From assembly GCA_050184415.1 (NCBI GenBank), contig JBFXAJ010000009.1:1-64000 (forward strand): DNA of 64,000 nucleotides, written 5' to 3'. Below the pieces are notes generated by a model. It searched no databases. It was not told the DNA's origin and saw nothing but the letters and a program-made list of their open reading frames with translations. Both the position numbers and the translations under genes were made by a program. Positions 29,085-38,796 of the stretch are shown piece by piece (position 1 is the first letter of the stretch; every line of letters begins with the position of its first letter). Origin of the DNA: JADLGL01 sp050184415 (lineage in GTDB: Bacteria; Pseudomonadota; Alphaproteobacteria; Rhizobiales; Kaistiaceae).

Positions 29085-29669
29085 ATGGCGATCGCGGCGA
29101 AGCGGGTAGGGTCCGCGCCGCCGCAGAAGGGGCCGACCTTGAATCTCGAACATCTGGCGCAGCAGGCGATCGACTTCGTCGCCGACAATGCAGGCTGGGC
29201 CGCCCCGATCGTCTTCGTCCTCGCCTTCCTCGAATCGATCGTCTTCTTCTCGCTCTTCATCCCCGCCTGGGTCGCTCTGATCGGCATCGGCACGCTGGTT
29301 GCCGCCGGCAGCCTCAGCTTCTGGCCGGTGTGGATCGGCGGTACCATCGGCGCCGCGCTCGGCGACTGGGTGTCCTACTGGATCGGCGTCAAGGTCGGGC
29401 CGGCGATCGGCAATCGCTGGCCGCTGTCGCGTCACCCCACTCTGATGCCCCGCGGGGAAGCCTTCATCCGGAAATGGGGACCCTACGGCATCTTCATCGG
29501 CCGCTTCTTCGGGCCCCTCCGGGCAGTGGTGCCGGTCATAGCCGGCATCTTCCGCATGCCGCTCCTTCAGTTCCAGATCGCGAATTTCGCGTCGGCCGCG
29601 GTGTGGTGCGCCGTGCTGATCTTCTTCGGCGACGTGGCGGGCCGGCTGATCGAATCGATCTGGGGCTAG
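29085..29669 (+). CDS. DedA-family membrane protein
   Basis: A 194-residue inner-membrane protein of the DedA/VTT family, which includes undecaprenyl-phosphate flippases. Typical segments are FLESIVFFSLFIPAWVALIGIGTLVAAG, GAALGDWVSYWIGVKVG, and the conserved FIRKWGPYGIFIGRFFGPLRAVVPVIAGIFRMP with its two arginines. An alternative TTG start at 29139 (LNLEHLAQQAIDF) has a good GAAGGGG upstream and would match family length well. It is divergent from the GTPase gene and shares a 4-bp stop overlap with the phosphoesterase gene. Confidence 0.9.
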   Translation: MAIAAKRVGSAPPQKGPTLNLEHLAQQAIDFVADNAGWAAPIVFVLAFLESIVFFSLFIPAWVALIGIGTLVAAGSLSFWPVWIGGTIGAALGDWVSYWIGVKVGPAIGNRWPLSRHPTLMPRGEAFIRKWGPYGIFIGRFFGPLRAVVPVIAGIFRMPLLQFQIANFASAAVWCAVLIFFGDVAGRLIESIWG

Positions 29670-31381
29670 TGGAACAGCCCCGGGCCTAGCCGCTGCAGCA
29701 GCGCGTAGGCCTCGTCATAGGTCTTCGGCAGTTCGTCGGTCGGGAGGCCGAAGGTCTTCACGAGCAGACCCATCAGGGCCTGCCCCGGCGGACTGAGGGG
29801 CGCCATACCAGCCGCCGGCGTGAACGGCCCGTTGGCCTCCGGGTTCGGCGGAACGTACGAGGGCGTTGTCTCCGGCCAGTCCGCGATCGCTCGCGGTTCC
29901 TTCAGGTTGATCGCGTTGCTGAGATCAGGTGCGCCGTCGTCGCGCGCGGTCAGTGGCGGGATGCCGAACTTGTTGCAAAGGGTGGCGATCGCGGCCGCAT
30001 GGTGCATCGGGTCGTGGATGATCGAGCCGGCCTTGGTGTAGGCCGAGATCGCGATCGCCGGGACGCGCACGCCGAGACGGTCGAAGGCGAAGCCCATCTC
30101 GGTGTTGGTGAGCCCGGCGGGCGGGGTCGCGGCGGGCGGCACGACGTGGTCGTAGGTGCCGCCATGCTCGTCGAAGGTGACGAGGAAGAGTGTGTTGCTG
30201 GCGTTCGAGCCGGTCTCGGAGGCCGACAGGCGGATCGAGGTGTAGACCTCGTGCAGGAGCTTCTCGCCGGCGCGGACGTCCGAATTGCCGCCGACATGCA
30301 CCACGGCGCCGTCGGCCCCGGTGAAATCGAAGGTCGATACCGGTGGGTGCATATCGTTATGGTCGAAAAGGAGGCGCGGCTCGACGAAGGCGTAGGCCGG
30401 CAACGCGCCGGCTGCGCAGTCGGCGTGGAACTGCGCCATCGTCTTGAAGTGGGTCTTCCAGTAGGGCTGCAGGGCCGGGCCGTTGATGAGGCCGGTCAGC
30501 GAGACGACCTGGGTCTCGTCGAAATAGACGGCCCAGGTGATGCCCTTCTCCTCGAGCTTGTTGAAGATGGTCGGCGCGGCATTGGCCGCCGACATCCATT
30601 TCTCGTAACCGCCTGGCTCGCCGCTGTTGGTGACGAAGCCGGAGGATGTCGAGGCATTGAAGAAGGAGCGGTTGCAGAAAGTCTGCGACGGCACCGCGCA
30701 GTGCCAGGAATCATAGACAGCAAAGCCGCGGGCCAGCGTGCTCGTCACCGGCAGCATCTCGCGGCTGAAGCCACCCATCACGACCGAGTATTCGTCGACA
30801 GTCGGCTGTCGGCCCTGGGTAGCGACGAAATTGTTGATGTAGTCCGTGACGAAGCCTTCCATCGTCGCTGCCGTGCCCGCGGCTGGCGCGTTGTACGGCG
30901 CCGTCATCGCCGTGAACTCGACATTGGCGTTGCCCGGCGGGTCGACGGTCCCGAAGAGCTGCGTGTTGACGTGCGGGTATTCTTCGCCCGGATCGGGCGT
31001 CGGGCTGGCCATGATGACGTCGGTCGAGCCGGTATAGACATGCGCCGCGATCGGGCCGCTCGGGGACGGGTTCGAGAGGCCGGCGCCGGTCACCCCGGCG
31101 AAGGTCTCCCCGCCGGGCAATTCTCCCGGCCGGTAAAGATCGCCGAGGAGGTTGTCGAAGGAGCGGTTCTCGAACATCAGCACCACAAGGTGCTGGAAAG
31201 CATCGAGACCTGCCGCGCCCGAGGCGGCGGCTGGAGTGGCCGGCGCGGCGGTCGCCGCACCGGCGGCCGCCGGCTGCGCGTTGGCGGCTCCGGCCAGCGG
31301 TGCCGCGGCAACCGCGGCCGCCGACAGCTTCAGGAAGTTGCGCCGGGACGCTTTGCCCGGCCCGTCGATCTCGTCCGTCAT
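29666..31381 (-). CDS. Tat-exported phosphoesterase (phospholipase C / acid phosphatase family)
   Basis: A 571-residue exported enzyme. A twin-arginine signal (SRRNFLK, residues 12-18) is followed by an Ala/Pro linker. The catalytic domain begins FQHLVVLMFENRSFDNLLGDL and has FDHNDMHPP and LVTFDEHGGTYDHVVPPAAT, all hallmarks of the bacterial phospholipase C/AcpA phosphoesterase family. It should act in the periplasm or outside. Tat export suggests folding with a metal before export. The substrate (phospholipid or phosphomonoester) is undecided. ATG 31381 is selected by the Tat signal. Confidence 0.9.
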   Translation of the reverse strand: MTDEIDGPGKASRRNFLKLSAAAVAAAPLAGAANAQPAAAGAATAAPATPAAASGAAGLDAFQHLVVLMFENRSFDNLLGDLYRPGELPGGETFAGVTGAGLSNPSPSGPIAAHVYTGSTDVIMASPTPDPGEEYPHVNTQLFGTVDPPGNANVEFTAMTAPYNAPAAGTAATMEGFVTDYINNFVATQGRQPTVDEYSVVMGGFSREMLPVTSTLARGFAVYDSWHCAVPSQTFCNRSFFNASTSSGFVTNSGEPGGYEKWMSAANAAPTIFNKLEEKGITWAVYFDETQVVSLTGLINGPALQPYWKTHFKTMAQFHADCAAGALPAYAFVEPRLLFDHNDMHPPVSTFDFTGADGAVVHVGGNSDVRAGEKLLHEVYTSIRLSASETGSNASNTLFLVTFDEHGGTYDHVVPPAATPPAGLTNTEMGFAFDRLGVRVPAIAISAYTKAGSIIHDPMHHAAAIATLCNKFGIPPLTARDDGAPDLSNAINLKEPRAIADWPETTPSYVPPNPEANGPFTPAAGMAPLSPPGQALMGLLVKTFGLPTDELPKTYDEAYALLQRLGPGLFH

Positions 31382-31564
31382 GGATGTGGCCCCAGCTAGG
31401 AGACGCCGAGAGCGTCTCGGGCGCCGCCCCCGGCGCCAGCAGAGGTCCACTATCGACCGGGCCGCATTCGTTGAAAAGCCGGATTGCTTGGTGCGCCAGC
31501 GTACCTTCGGCCAGGTGCCGAAGGCGCGCCACGTTCATGCCGTCGATGATGGTTAGCGCCCGCT

Positions 31565-32710
31565 CTACTGGCGGCGCCAGGTCAGGAAGGTCGATGCCGC
31601 GAAGTTCCAGGCCGAGCCGACGATGGCGCCGGCAATCGCGGCGAGCCACCAGATCGGCTCCTGCGCAAACACGAGCTGCGACACGCCGACATTGGCAACC
31701 GCCCCGAGCGAGCAGACCAGGTAGAACGACAGGAGGCCGGTCAGGATTCGCCAGCCGCGGAGGCGGCGGTCGCGATAGGTGATTATGTTGTTGAGGAAGA
31801 AATTCCACGTCATCGCCGCCACGACCGCGCCGATCTGCGCCAGCGTGAAGGTGCGGACGTCGGCGGTGGTCGAAGCGCCGAGAAGGGCCGACACGAGAAG
31901 GTGCACGACGACACCGGTGCCGCCGATCGCCATGAAGACGACGAAGCGGGTCGGCACCCAGCGGCCGACGAGCTTGTCGACGAGGAGGAGACCGAACTCC
32001 CAGGCGGCCATCGAATCCATCTTCGACTCGCCGTGCTGGCGCGCATGGAAGCGCACCGGCACCTCGGCGTAGCGCAGCGGCCGCTCCGACGAGGCGAAGA
32101 TGTCGAGGAGGATCTTGAAGCCCTGGAGCGAGAGGTTGCGCATCGCGCCGTCGAAGGCGGAGCGGCGCATCACGAAGAACCCGCTCATCGGGTCGGTGAG
32201 GTCGGCCTTGAGGAGGCGCTGGGCGAGCTTGGTGCCGAGCCGGCTGATGAATCTCCGGCCGCCATTGGCGAGCCCGTCGGTGTTGCCGCCATCGACGTAG
32301 CGGCTGCCGACGACGACGTCGAGGTCGTCCGCGACCAGGAGCTCCACCATCGACTGCAGCTTCTCGTCGTCGTGCTGGAGGTCCGCGTCCATCACCGCGA
32401 ACATCGGCGCGGAGGACGACTGGATGCCTTCGACGCAGGCGCTCGAGAGGCCGCGGCGGCCGACGCGATGGATCAGCCGGACCCGCGAATCGCGCCGCGC
32501 CATGCCGCGGACGATTTCCGCCGTGCCGTCGGGCGAATCGTCATCGACGAAGACGACCTCCCAGGCGATCCGATCGAGCACGCGGTCGAGACGCTCGACA
32601 AGGAGGGGGACGTTCAGGGCCTCCTTGAAGGTCGGGACGACGATCGTGAGGTCCGGCGCCGCGACGACGCCTTCGATTCCGCGGGTTTCATGGCGGAGCG
32701 CGTCCACCAT
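31565..32710 (-). CDS. Glycosyltransferase family 2 fused to GtrA domain
   Basis: A 381-residue protein. Residues ~20-245 form a GT-A catalytic domain of the dolichol-phosphate mannosyltransferase type (LTIVVPTFKEALNVPLLVERL, VFVDDDSPDGTAEIV, VMDADLQHDDEKL with the DxD-like motif). Residues ~250-381 are a GtrA-like four-helix membrane domain (FVVFMAIGGTGVVVHLLVSALLG). Such enzymes make polyprenyl-phosphate sugars. It is divergent from a GT39 transferase that uses such donors, so the pair probably works in one glycosylation step. Confidence 0.93.
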   Translation of the reverse strand: MVDALRHETRGIEGVVAAPDLTIVVPTFKEALNVPLLVERLDRVLDRIAWEVVFVDDDSPDGTAEIVRGMARRDSRVRLIHRVGRRGLSSACVEGIQSSSAPMFAVMDADLQHDDEKLQSMVELLVADDLDVVVGSRYVDGGNTDGLANGGRRFISRLGTKLAQRLLKADLTDPMSGFFVMRRSAFDGAMRNLSLQGFKILLDIFASSERPLRYAEVPVRFHARQHGESKMDSMAAWEFGLLLVDKLVGRWVPTRFVVFMAIGGTGVVVHLLVSALLGASTTADVRTFTLAQIGAVVAAMTWNFFLNNIITYRDRRLRGWRILTGLLSFYLVCSLGAVANVGVSQLVFAQEPIWWLAAIAGAIVGSAWNFAASTFLTWRRQ

Positions 32711-32888
32711 CAGCGCCTCACACGAGGGGGCGGCGGGGTGCCGGTCGCGCTGGGGTGAAGCATGAAGAAACCGCTCATTTCGGTCGTAAGCGGTACATAA
32801 ACCAAGCTAACAAACCCTGATAGGGCACGGAGGCCACACTTGTGGCTGTTCCGACCATCCGTGCCGCCCCAGCTTCGATGGAACGGGA

Positions 32889-34487
32889 ATGGCCTCCCCA
32901 ACCACCAATGCGATTCCCGCGCCCACCGTTGCCACAGACGAAGCGCCGGCGCGGATCGTGCAGGCTGCCTTCTGGCTGACGGCAACCCTCCTCCTCGTCC
33001 GGCTGGTCCTCGCCGGCCAGTTCGACCTGTTCTTCGACGAAGCCTATTACTGGCTGTGGTCGACGCATCTCCAGCCGAGCTACTACGACCACCCCGGCAT
33101 GGTCGCCTACTTCATGGCGGCCGGCACCGCCCTCTTCGGCGATACCGAGTTCGGCGTGCGCGTTGTCGGCATCCTGTCGGGTGCGGTCGATGCCGTCCTG
33201 ATCTTCGCCATCACCGCCCGGATCTTCGGAAGCCGCCGCGCCGCGGCGTGGGCGATGATCTTCATGAACGTCAACACGGTCTCGGCCCTGTCGGTGGTCA
33301 TGCTGCCCGACCAACCGATGATCCTCTTCTGGCTGTTGTCGCTCTACGGGATGGCGCGGCTTGCCACCGGGGGCCACGGCGCCTGGTGGCTTCTGGTCGG
33401 CTTCGCCGGCGGCCTCGCGGCGGATGCCAAACTGACGACGCTGGTCCTCGCCCTTGCCGTTCCGCTGTGGCTCGTCCTCGTGCCCGCGATGCGCCGCGCC
33501 TTCCGGACGCCGTGGCTCTATGCGGGCGCGGCGGCGGCGGTGATCGCCGTGCTGCCCGTAGCGCTCTGGAACGCCGAGAATGATTGGATCACGGTCACCT
33601 TCCAGTTCAACCGCGAGGGTTTCGGCTTCGCCGAGGCCCGTGTCGACGGTTTCATCCAGTACCTGACGCTGTTCCCGCTGATGGCGACGCCGCCGATCTT
33701 CATCCTGTCGGTGATAGGCTATTGCCTGATCGGCGGGAGGGGGTGGCGCCTTGAGCCGGGCCGTGCGCTGCTTCTGCTGACGCCGCTGCCGCTCGGCCTC
33801 TATTTCGCGTGGCACTCCTTCGGGGAGTGGGTCGGGACGCACTGGATCGCGCCGCTGGTCGTGCTGTTGACGATCCCTGCCGGCTACGCGGCAGCCTTTC
33901 TGAGGCCGGGCTTCTGGGGCCGGACCGCGCGGGTCAGCCGGGCGATCGCCGCGCCGTTCGGCCTCGGCCTCACGTCGATCTTCTATTTCGCGGTCGCCGA
34001 GAGCTTTCTACAGGTTCCGCTCCGCTGGGACGCGACGGAGCGTTTCCGGGGCTATGCAGAATTCGCCGCCGATGCGGAGGCGCAGCGGGCGGAGCATGGC
34101 GCCGCCTACATCCTCGCGCCGGACTACTCGACGCCGGCCTACTTGCGCTTCTATCTCGGCCGCGACGAGCCGGCCTACCACCTGCGCGATTCGGCGCGGT
34201 GGACCTATTTCGGCGGACCGGGGCAGCCGCCGGCCGAACTTGCGGGCGCGGCCGGCCTCTATATCGGCCGCCTCAGCGCGGACATCGAGGAGAGACGGAT
34301 CGGTCGCTACTTCGACAGCATCGTGCGCGTCGACGATACCGTGCGGCTGATCCGGCCCGGTGTCGTGATCGAATACCCGACCTGGCTCGTCAGCGACCCG
34401 AGGCGTGATGTCGACGAGCTGTTCGCCCCGGCGGTGATGCAGGAGCCGGCGGAGGGAGGGCCTCCCGCCGCCGGCGAAGGCGGTTAG
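32889..34487 (+). CDS. Glycosyltransferase family 39 (ArnT-like)
   Basis: A 532-residue polytopic membrane protein. The first periplasmic loop carries the diagnostic FFDEAYYWLWSTHLQPSYYDHPGMVAYFM with the catalytic Asp-Glu, followed by FGDTEFGVR and ~10 helices, then a periplasmic C-terminal region. GT39 enzymes move a sugar from a polyprenyl-phosphate donor onto lipid A, protein or another acceptor. The divergent GT2-GtrA gene probably supplies that donor (inference). Its stop overlaps the convergent bioY stop. Confidence 0.92.
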   Translation: MASPTTNAIPAPTVATDEAPARIVQAAFWLTATLLLVRLVLAGQFDLFFDEAYYWLWSTHLQPSYYDHPGMVAYFMAAGTALFGDTEFGVRVVGILSGAVDAVLIFAITARIFGSRRAAAWAMIFMNVNTVSALSVVMLPDQPMILFWLLSLYGMARLATGGHGAWWLLVGFAGGLAADAKLTTLVLALAVPLWLVLVPAMRRAFRTPWLYAGAAAAVIAVLPVALWNAENDWITVTFQFNREGFGFAEARVDGFIQYLTLFPLMATPPIFILSVIGYCLIGGRGWRLEPGRALLLLTPLPLGLYFAWHSFGEWVGTHWIAPLVVLLTIPAGYAAAFLRPGFWGRTARVSRAIAAPFGLGLTSIFYFAVAESFLQVPLRWDATERFRGYAEFAADAEAQRAEHGAAYILAPDYSTPAYLRFYLGRDEPAYHLRDSARWTYFGGPGQPPAELAGAAGLYIGRLSADIEERRIGRYFDSIVRVDDTVRLIRPGVVIEYPTWLVSDPRRDVDELFAPAVMQEPAEGGPPAAGEGG

Positions 34488-35098
34488 CCGAGGCGGCCGC
34501 TTCGGCGGAACAGGGCCCAGCCGGCCGGGATCAGACAGGCGGCGAGGGCGATCTTCACCGCGTCGCCGAGGAGGAAGGGCTGCACGCCATTGGCCCACGC
34601 CGCGGCGGCGCCGATGCCGTTGCCGCTCGCGACCGAGGCGAAGAAGCCGAGCCAGACGAAGCCCATGACGAAAAGGACGGCGTCGCCCAGCAGCATCGCC
34701 GCGCCGAGCTTGACCGGCGAACGGTCCCAGCCGCGATCAGCCGCGAGGCCGGCGATCAGGGCCGCCGGGATGTAGCCCCAGATGAAGCCGGCCGTGGTGC
34801 CGATCATGTAGGCGGGACCGGCGCCGGCGCCGGAGAAGACCGGGACGCCGGCCATGCCGACCGCGATATAGGCAACGATCGTCGCGACGCCGAGGCGGGC
34901 GCCATAGGCGGCGCCGATGGCCAGCACCGCGAATGTCGCCATCGTCATCGGCACGGGCCAGAACGGCACCTGCACCTTGGCCGACAGCGTCAACAGGCCG
35001 ACACCGACCGCGACCAGAAGCACGGCGCGGAGGGCGGGGTTGAGGGAGGCGGGCAGAAGGGCCGGAGCAAGCGCCGAGCCGGACATCTCATTGCGCAT
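34484..35098 (-). CDS. bioY: Biotin transporter BioY
   Basis: A 204-residue S component of the ECF biotin importer. Six helices are present, with LSAKVQVPFWPVPMTMATFAVLAIGAAYG and GMAGVPVFSGAGAGPAYMIGTTAGFIWGY matching the BioY core. BioY binds biotin with high affinity and may work with or without BioMN; neither bioM nor bioN is nearby. A BioR-type operator was looked for upstream and not found. Alternative starts within the first five codons are possible. Confidence 0.93.
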   Translation of the reverse strand: MRNEMSGSALAPALLPASLNPALRAVLLVAVGVGLLTLSAKVQVPFWPVPMTMATFAVLAIGAAYGARLGVATIVAYIAVGMAGVPVFSGAGAGPAYMIGTTAGFIWGYIPAALIAGLAADRGWDRSPVKLGAAMLLGDAVLFVMGFVWLGFFASVASGNGIGAAAAWANGVQPFLLGDAVKIALAACLIPAGWALFRRSGRLG

Positions 35099-35307
35099 CG
35101 ATCGTTGGTTTCCCTGGTTGGAATGACGGACGGCGCCGACGCTTATGGGCTTTGTCTGATGGCGGCAAGGATTGTCGCACGCGGATCAGGCCTCAGCGCG
35201 TAGCATAGCAGAGCGTCGCCGTGCGCGCCTCGCTGGACATTGCTTAAGTGAAAGATTAAGTGTGACTCTATGAGCATCGCGCGCCGGCGAGCGACAGGAG
35301 GAGAACG

Positions 35308-35733
35308 ATGGCCGAACTCAATCCCTACCTCAATTTCGACGGCACGGCCCGTCAGGCGATGGAATCCTACCGCGATGTCTTCGGCGGGGACCTCGCCATC
35401 CAGACCTTCGGCGATGCCGGCCAGGCGGACGACCCGAAGAACGCGGACCGCGTCATGCATGCCGTGCTCAAGTCAGGGCCTTTGACCCTCATGGCGTCCG
35501 ACACGCGCCCGGGCGAAGCGGCGACACCCGGCGACAACACCTGGCTCAACGTCAATTGCGATAGCGAGGCCGACATCGATCGCTTCTTCTCGGCGCTGGC
35601 CGCGGGTGGCAAGACCGTGATGGAGCTTCAGAACACATTCTGGGGCGCGCGGTTCGGAATGCTCACCGACCGCTACGGCATCAACTGGATGTTCAACTTC
35701 CAGAAGGAAGGACCGGCCTTCGGCTCAGGCTAG
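35308..35733 (+). CDS. PhnB-like VOC protein
   Basis: A 141-residue member of the PhnB/DUF1338-like VOC group. It starts MAELNPYLNFDGTARQAMESYRDVFGGDLAIQTFGD and later has PGDNTWLNVNCDSEADIDRFFSALAAGGKTVMELQNTFWGARFGMLTDRYGINWMFNF, diagnostic for this group. AGGAGGAG lies 5 nt before the ATG. The molecular function of these proteins is not established. Confidence 0.92.
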   Translation: MAELNPYLNFDGTARQAMESYRDVFGGDLAIQTFGDAGQADDPKNADRVMHAVLKSGPLTLMASDTRPGEAATPGDNTWLNVNCDSEADIDRFFSALAAGGKTVMELQNTFWGARFGMLTDRYGINWMFNFQKEGPAFGSG

Positions 35734-35736
35734 CGG

Positions 35737-36126
35737 TTAGACGGCCGTGGCCGATGCCAGCCAGGGAAGCGCGATCGGCGAGGCCACGAATGTCGTGCCG
35801 TTCCGGTCCTGCTTCCAGGCCAGCATCACCTTCGATTCACCATCCAGCATTGGCAGCGCCGACACGAACGGTCCGCCTTCGCCGCGCCGGATATCGCCGT
35901 CCCAGCCGGCCCGACGACCGGCAGCGAACGCCCGCTCCCTGAAGGGTAGATAGTTCAGAGCCCATGCCCGCTTCGCATGAAGGTCGCCGAGCTCGCGGCC
36001 GAGGCTCTCGAGATACTGCTCCTCGGTGAGCCAGCCATGCCACAAGTCGACCGGAGCGACTGTGTAGATGATGACGGACGGCCTGACGGCCGCTCGCGCC
36101 GGCGCGGGGCGGACGAACGTGTTCAT
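35737..36126 (-). CDS. Hypothetical protein
   Basis: A 129-residue protein without a recognised family. It has Trp-rich segments (VDLWHGWLTEEQYLESLGRELGDL) and a plausible globular composition, ending FVASPIALPWLASATAV. The start ATG has a weak atagg upstream. It ends 3 nt after the PhnB-like gene's stop (convergent). The compact organisation and non-random composition suggest a true gene, but this is not certain. Confidence 0.6.
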   Translation of the reverse strand: MNTFVRPAPARAAVRPSVIIYTVAPVDLWHGWLTEEQYLESLGRELGDLHAKRAWALNYLPFRERAFAAGRRAGWDGDIRRGEGGPFVSALPMLDGESKVMLAWKQDRNGTTFVASPIALPWLASATAV

Positions 36127-36717
36127 GTCCTATCGGGGCAGGTTCAGCACCGCGGCGGCAACCCGGTACAACCCGCAGGGTGCCTCAACGACAGAAGGCG
36201 TCGCCCGGGTCGCCCCAGCCGACGCCTCCCTGTCAGTTCGTCACCGGCATCGCCAAGCTTTCGCAAGCGTCGCCAGATCGGATCTGATGCGGACAAGAAC
36301 TCGCCATTGCTGGCCGGTCCTTGTGCCGCCCGGCATAGAGGCCGCGACCGAGGCCGCCGCGCTCTTGCCAGTCCATCGAACGGTTTCACCGCCGTTCATG
36401 GCAGCACCGGCCCGGTTCCGGGAGCGTCGCGCGCATTGCTGCGGCATCGCAACCCTAACCGGTTTCCGTGGGGCACTCCGGACGCTCCGTCTTGCGACGA
36501 AACCTCCGGCGCGGTCCGCGGCGGGCCATCTCGGACGTCCGACCTTGCCCCGGTCGAACTCGATTGCCCTTGCGGTAGGGAGAGGTTCGCGCCGTTTCGG
36601 TCCGGCGTGAAGGGGGAATCGTGGGGAAATGTGACGGCTTTGGGATCAGCGTGAACACTGGGGATAAGACAGCAGGCGCCTCAAATCCGGCGCCTTGCCG
36701 TGCTTCTCCACCCGCGC
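36127..36717. other. Long intergenic region, no gene seen
   Basis: About 590 nt lies between the 3' end of homospermidine synthase and the start of the hypothetical protein. Several overlapping frames on both strands are rich in Arg, Ala and Gly with no protein-like pattern, and no good Shine-Dalgarno was found. It may hold an unnoticed small RNA or a decayed gene. Confidence 0.45.
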
Positions 36718-38157
36718 TCAGTGCACCAGCACGTTCCGGAACTGCCACGGGTCGGACGCGTCGATGTCCTCCGGGAAGAATCCCGGCCGGTTCGTCAGCG
36801 GCGTCCAGTCCGTGTAGTAGCCGTTGACCGGCCCGAGATAGGGCATCTGCACCTCCAGGCACCGCCGGTAATCCATCTCGTCGGCTTCGACGATGCCAGC
36901 ATTCGGGTGCTCGAGCGCCCAGACCATTCCCGCCAGCACCGCCGACGACACCTGAAGGCCGGTGGCGTTCTGGTAGAGCGCGATCTCGCGGGTTTCCTCT
37001 ACCGAGAGCTGCGAGCCGTACCAGTAGGCGTTCCTGGCGTGGCCATAGAGGAGGACGCCGAGCTCGTCGATGCCGTCCTCGATCTCGTGCTCGTCGAGGA
37101 TGTGCTCCTCGGGCTGCCGTTCGCCGGCTTTGCCAAACAGCTCGTGCAGCGACAGCACCGCGTCGTCTGACGGATGGTAGGCGTAGTGACAGGTCGGGCG
37201 GTAGACGACCTCGCCGCCCTCGATCACGCTGAAGAAATCCGGGATCGACAGCGCCTCATTGTGGGTGACGAGGAAGCCGTATTGGGCGCCCGGTGTCGGG
37301 CACCAGGAGCGGACGCGGGTGTTCGCGCCGGGCTGCAGCAGGTAGATGCCGATCTTGTTGCCGATGGTGTGGCGGAAGCCGTTCTCGGGCATCCAGGTCT
37401 CGTGCGTGCCGTAGCCGAGCTCGGCGGGCTGCATCCCCTCGGAGACGAAGCCTTCCACCGACCAGGTGTTGACGAAGACGTTGCGCGGCTTCGGATGCTT
37501 GGCGCGTTGCGTGTCGCGCTCGGCGATGTGGATGCCCTTGACGCCGAGGTCTCGCATCAGCCGCGCCCAGCCCTCGCGGTCGTCCTGCCCCGGATCCGTG
37601 AAGGCATGGCCGATATCCTGCGCAAGGTTCACCAGCGCCTGCTTGACGAACCACGACACCATGCCCGGATTGGCGCCGCAGGTTGAGACGGCGGTCGGGC
37701 CGCCGGGGCTCCGGGCCTTCTCGTCCCGTACCGTCTGGCGCAACGAATGGTTCGTGCGGCTCTCGGGGCTCAGCGACTTGTCGAAATAGAAACCCGGCCA
37801 CGGCTCCACGACAGTGTCGATGTAGAGCGCGCCGATCTCGCGGCAAAGCTTCATGATGTCGAGCGAGGATGTCTCGACCGACAGGTTGACGCAGAAGCCT
37901 TGGCCCTCGCCTTCCGTGAGAAGGCCGGTCAGCAGCTCGCGATGATTCTCGCGGGTCACCGCCTGATGCAGGAAGCGGGCGCCATGGCGCTCGGCGATCG
38001 CGCGGTCGGCGTCCACGGGGTCGATCACCACCAGACGCGAGCGGTCGAAGTCGAAGTGGCGCTCGATCAGCGGCAGCGTGCCTTTCCCGATCGAACCGAA
38101 CCCGATCATAACAATCGGTCCGGTGATGCGTCCGTGCTTCGGCCATTCGGTCATCAT
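36718..38157 (-). CDS. hss: Homospermidine synthase
   Basis: A 479-residue enzyme that makes homospermidine from two putrescine molecules with NAD. The N-terminal Rossmann motif is VMIGFGSIGKGTLPLI (residues 16-31). Family features are YIDTVVEPWPGFYFD, GANPGMVSWFVKQAL and NEALSIPDFFSVIEGGEVVYRPTCHYAYHPSDDA. Length is normal. It and the decarboxylase at 40110-41240 form the ornithine to homospermidine route typical of alphaproteobacteria, though four genes separate them. A second in-frame ATG is the next codon. Confidence 0.96.
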   Translation of the reverse strand: MMTEWPKHGRITGPIVMIGFGSIGKGTLPLIERHFDFDRSRLVVIDPVDADRAIAERHGARFLHQAVTRENHRELLTGLLTEGEGQGFCVNLSVETSSLDIMKLCREIGALYIDTVVEPWPGFYFDKSLSPESRTNHSLRQTVRDEKARSPGGPTAVSTCGANPGMVSWFVKQALVNLAQDIGHAFTDPGQDDREGWARLMRDLGVKGIHIAERDTQRAKHPKPRNVFVNTWSVEGFVSEGMQPAELGYGTHETWMPENGFRHTIGNKIGIYLLQPGANTRVRSWCPTPGAQYGFLVTHNEALSIPDFFSVIEGGEVVYRPTCHYAYHPSDDAVLSLHELFGKAGERQPEEHILDEHEIEDGIDELGVLLYGHARNAYWYGSQLSVEETREIALYQNATGLQVSSAVLAGMVWALEHPNAGIVEADEMDYRRCLEVQMPYLGPVNGYYTDWTPLTNRPGFFPEDIDASDPWQFRNVLVH

Positions 38158-38236
38158 GCAATCCTTGCTGGTGTGGAAATTCGGCGGCGAATTGAAGCGA
38201 CCGCGGGCCGGGAATCAAGCCTGCGCGGCGGCGGAG

Positions 38237-38671
38237 CTAGAGGTCCTTCTCCATCCGGAAATGCTCGATCCCGACCTCGGTAAACGCGTCGCCGACCGTC
38301 CGGTATCCGAGGCGCTGGTAAAACCCCGCGGCGGCGGCCCGGGCGTTGAGCTCGACGCTCCGGAATCCTTCCCTACGCGCGAAGTCCTCAGCGAATATGA
38401 CGAGGCCGCGGCCGATGCCGCGCCCCTGGCGGTCGGGATGAACGGCCATCTGGCGGAGCTTCACGGCGTCGTTGGGTCGCGGGACGAGCAGCACGCAGCC
38501 GACAAGGACTTCCTCCTCGAACGCGCCGAGGAGGAATTCATCCTCTTCGCCGGCAATGTCGGTCGCCATCAGCGTCAGGCCAAGTGGCTTGCGGAGGACC
38601 AGGTCGCGCAGCGCCAGCATGGCCCGGTAGTCGTCCGCGCCGTGCTCGAGCATACGGAAGCTGACCGCCAT
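38237..38671 (-). CDS. GNAT-family N-acetyltransferase
   Basis: A 144-residue GNAT domain. The acetyl-CoA site is in RQMAVHPDRQGRGIGRGLVIFAEDFARREGF, and the C-terminal AAAAGFYQRLGYRTVGDAFTEVGIEHFRMEKDL is typical for the fold. The ATG at 38671 (MAVSFRMLEHG) is favoured because GGGGGATG lies 7-8 nt upstream; a start at 38731 would add 20 residues. It sits between the two polyamine genes, so a polyamine or diamine substrate is possible but not shown. Confidence 0.85.
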   Translation of the reverse strand: MAVSFRMLEHGADDYRAMLALRDLVLRKPLGLTLMATDIAGEEDEFLLGAFEEEVLVGCVLLVPRPNDAVKLRQMAVHPDRQGRGIGRGLVIFAEDFARREGFRSVELNARAAAAGFYQRLGYRTVGDAFTEVGIEHFRMEKDL

Positions 38672-38757
38672 CACCGCATCCCCCAACTGCCCACCGACTA
38701 TCGCCGAGGAGCTGACCTCACCGGAAGCCATGCCATGCCCGCCCCTTGACGCATCTT

Positions 38758-38796
38758 AGTTAACCGAGTAGTTAGATAACCCATAAGTTAATTAAC
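38758..38796. promoter_or_regulatory. AT-rich cluster of GTTA/TAAC palindromes
   Basis: In a GC-rich setting this 39-nt stretch carries gttaac (38759-38764), gttagataac (38771-38780) and gttaattaac (38787-38796), all of the form GTTA-(n)-TAAC. It lies between the divergent GNAT and RibD-C-like genes. Clustered palindromes of this kind are typical operator sites of a small repressor; the regulator is unknown. Confidence 0.5.

Noticed and set aside
34484..35290. BioR operator upstream of bioY
   Set aside because: No TTATAGATAA-like palindrome was found in the upstream region.
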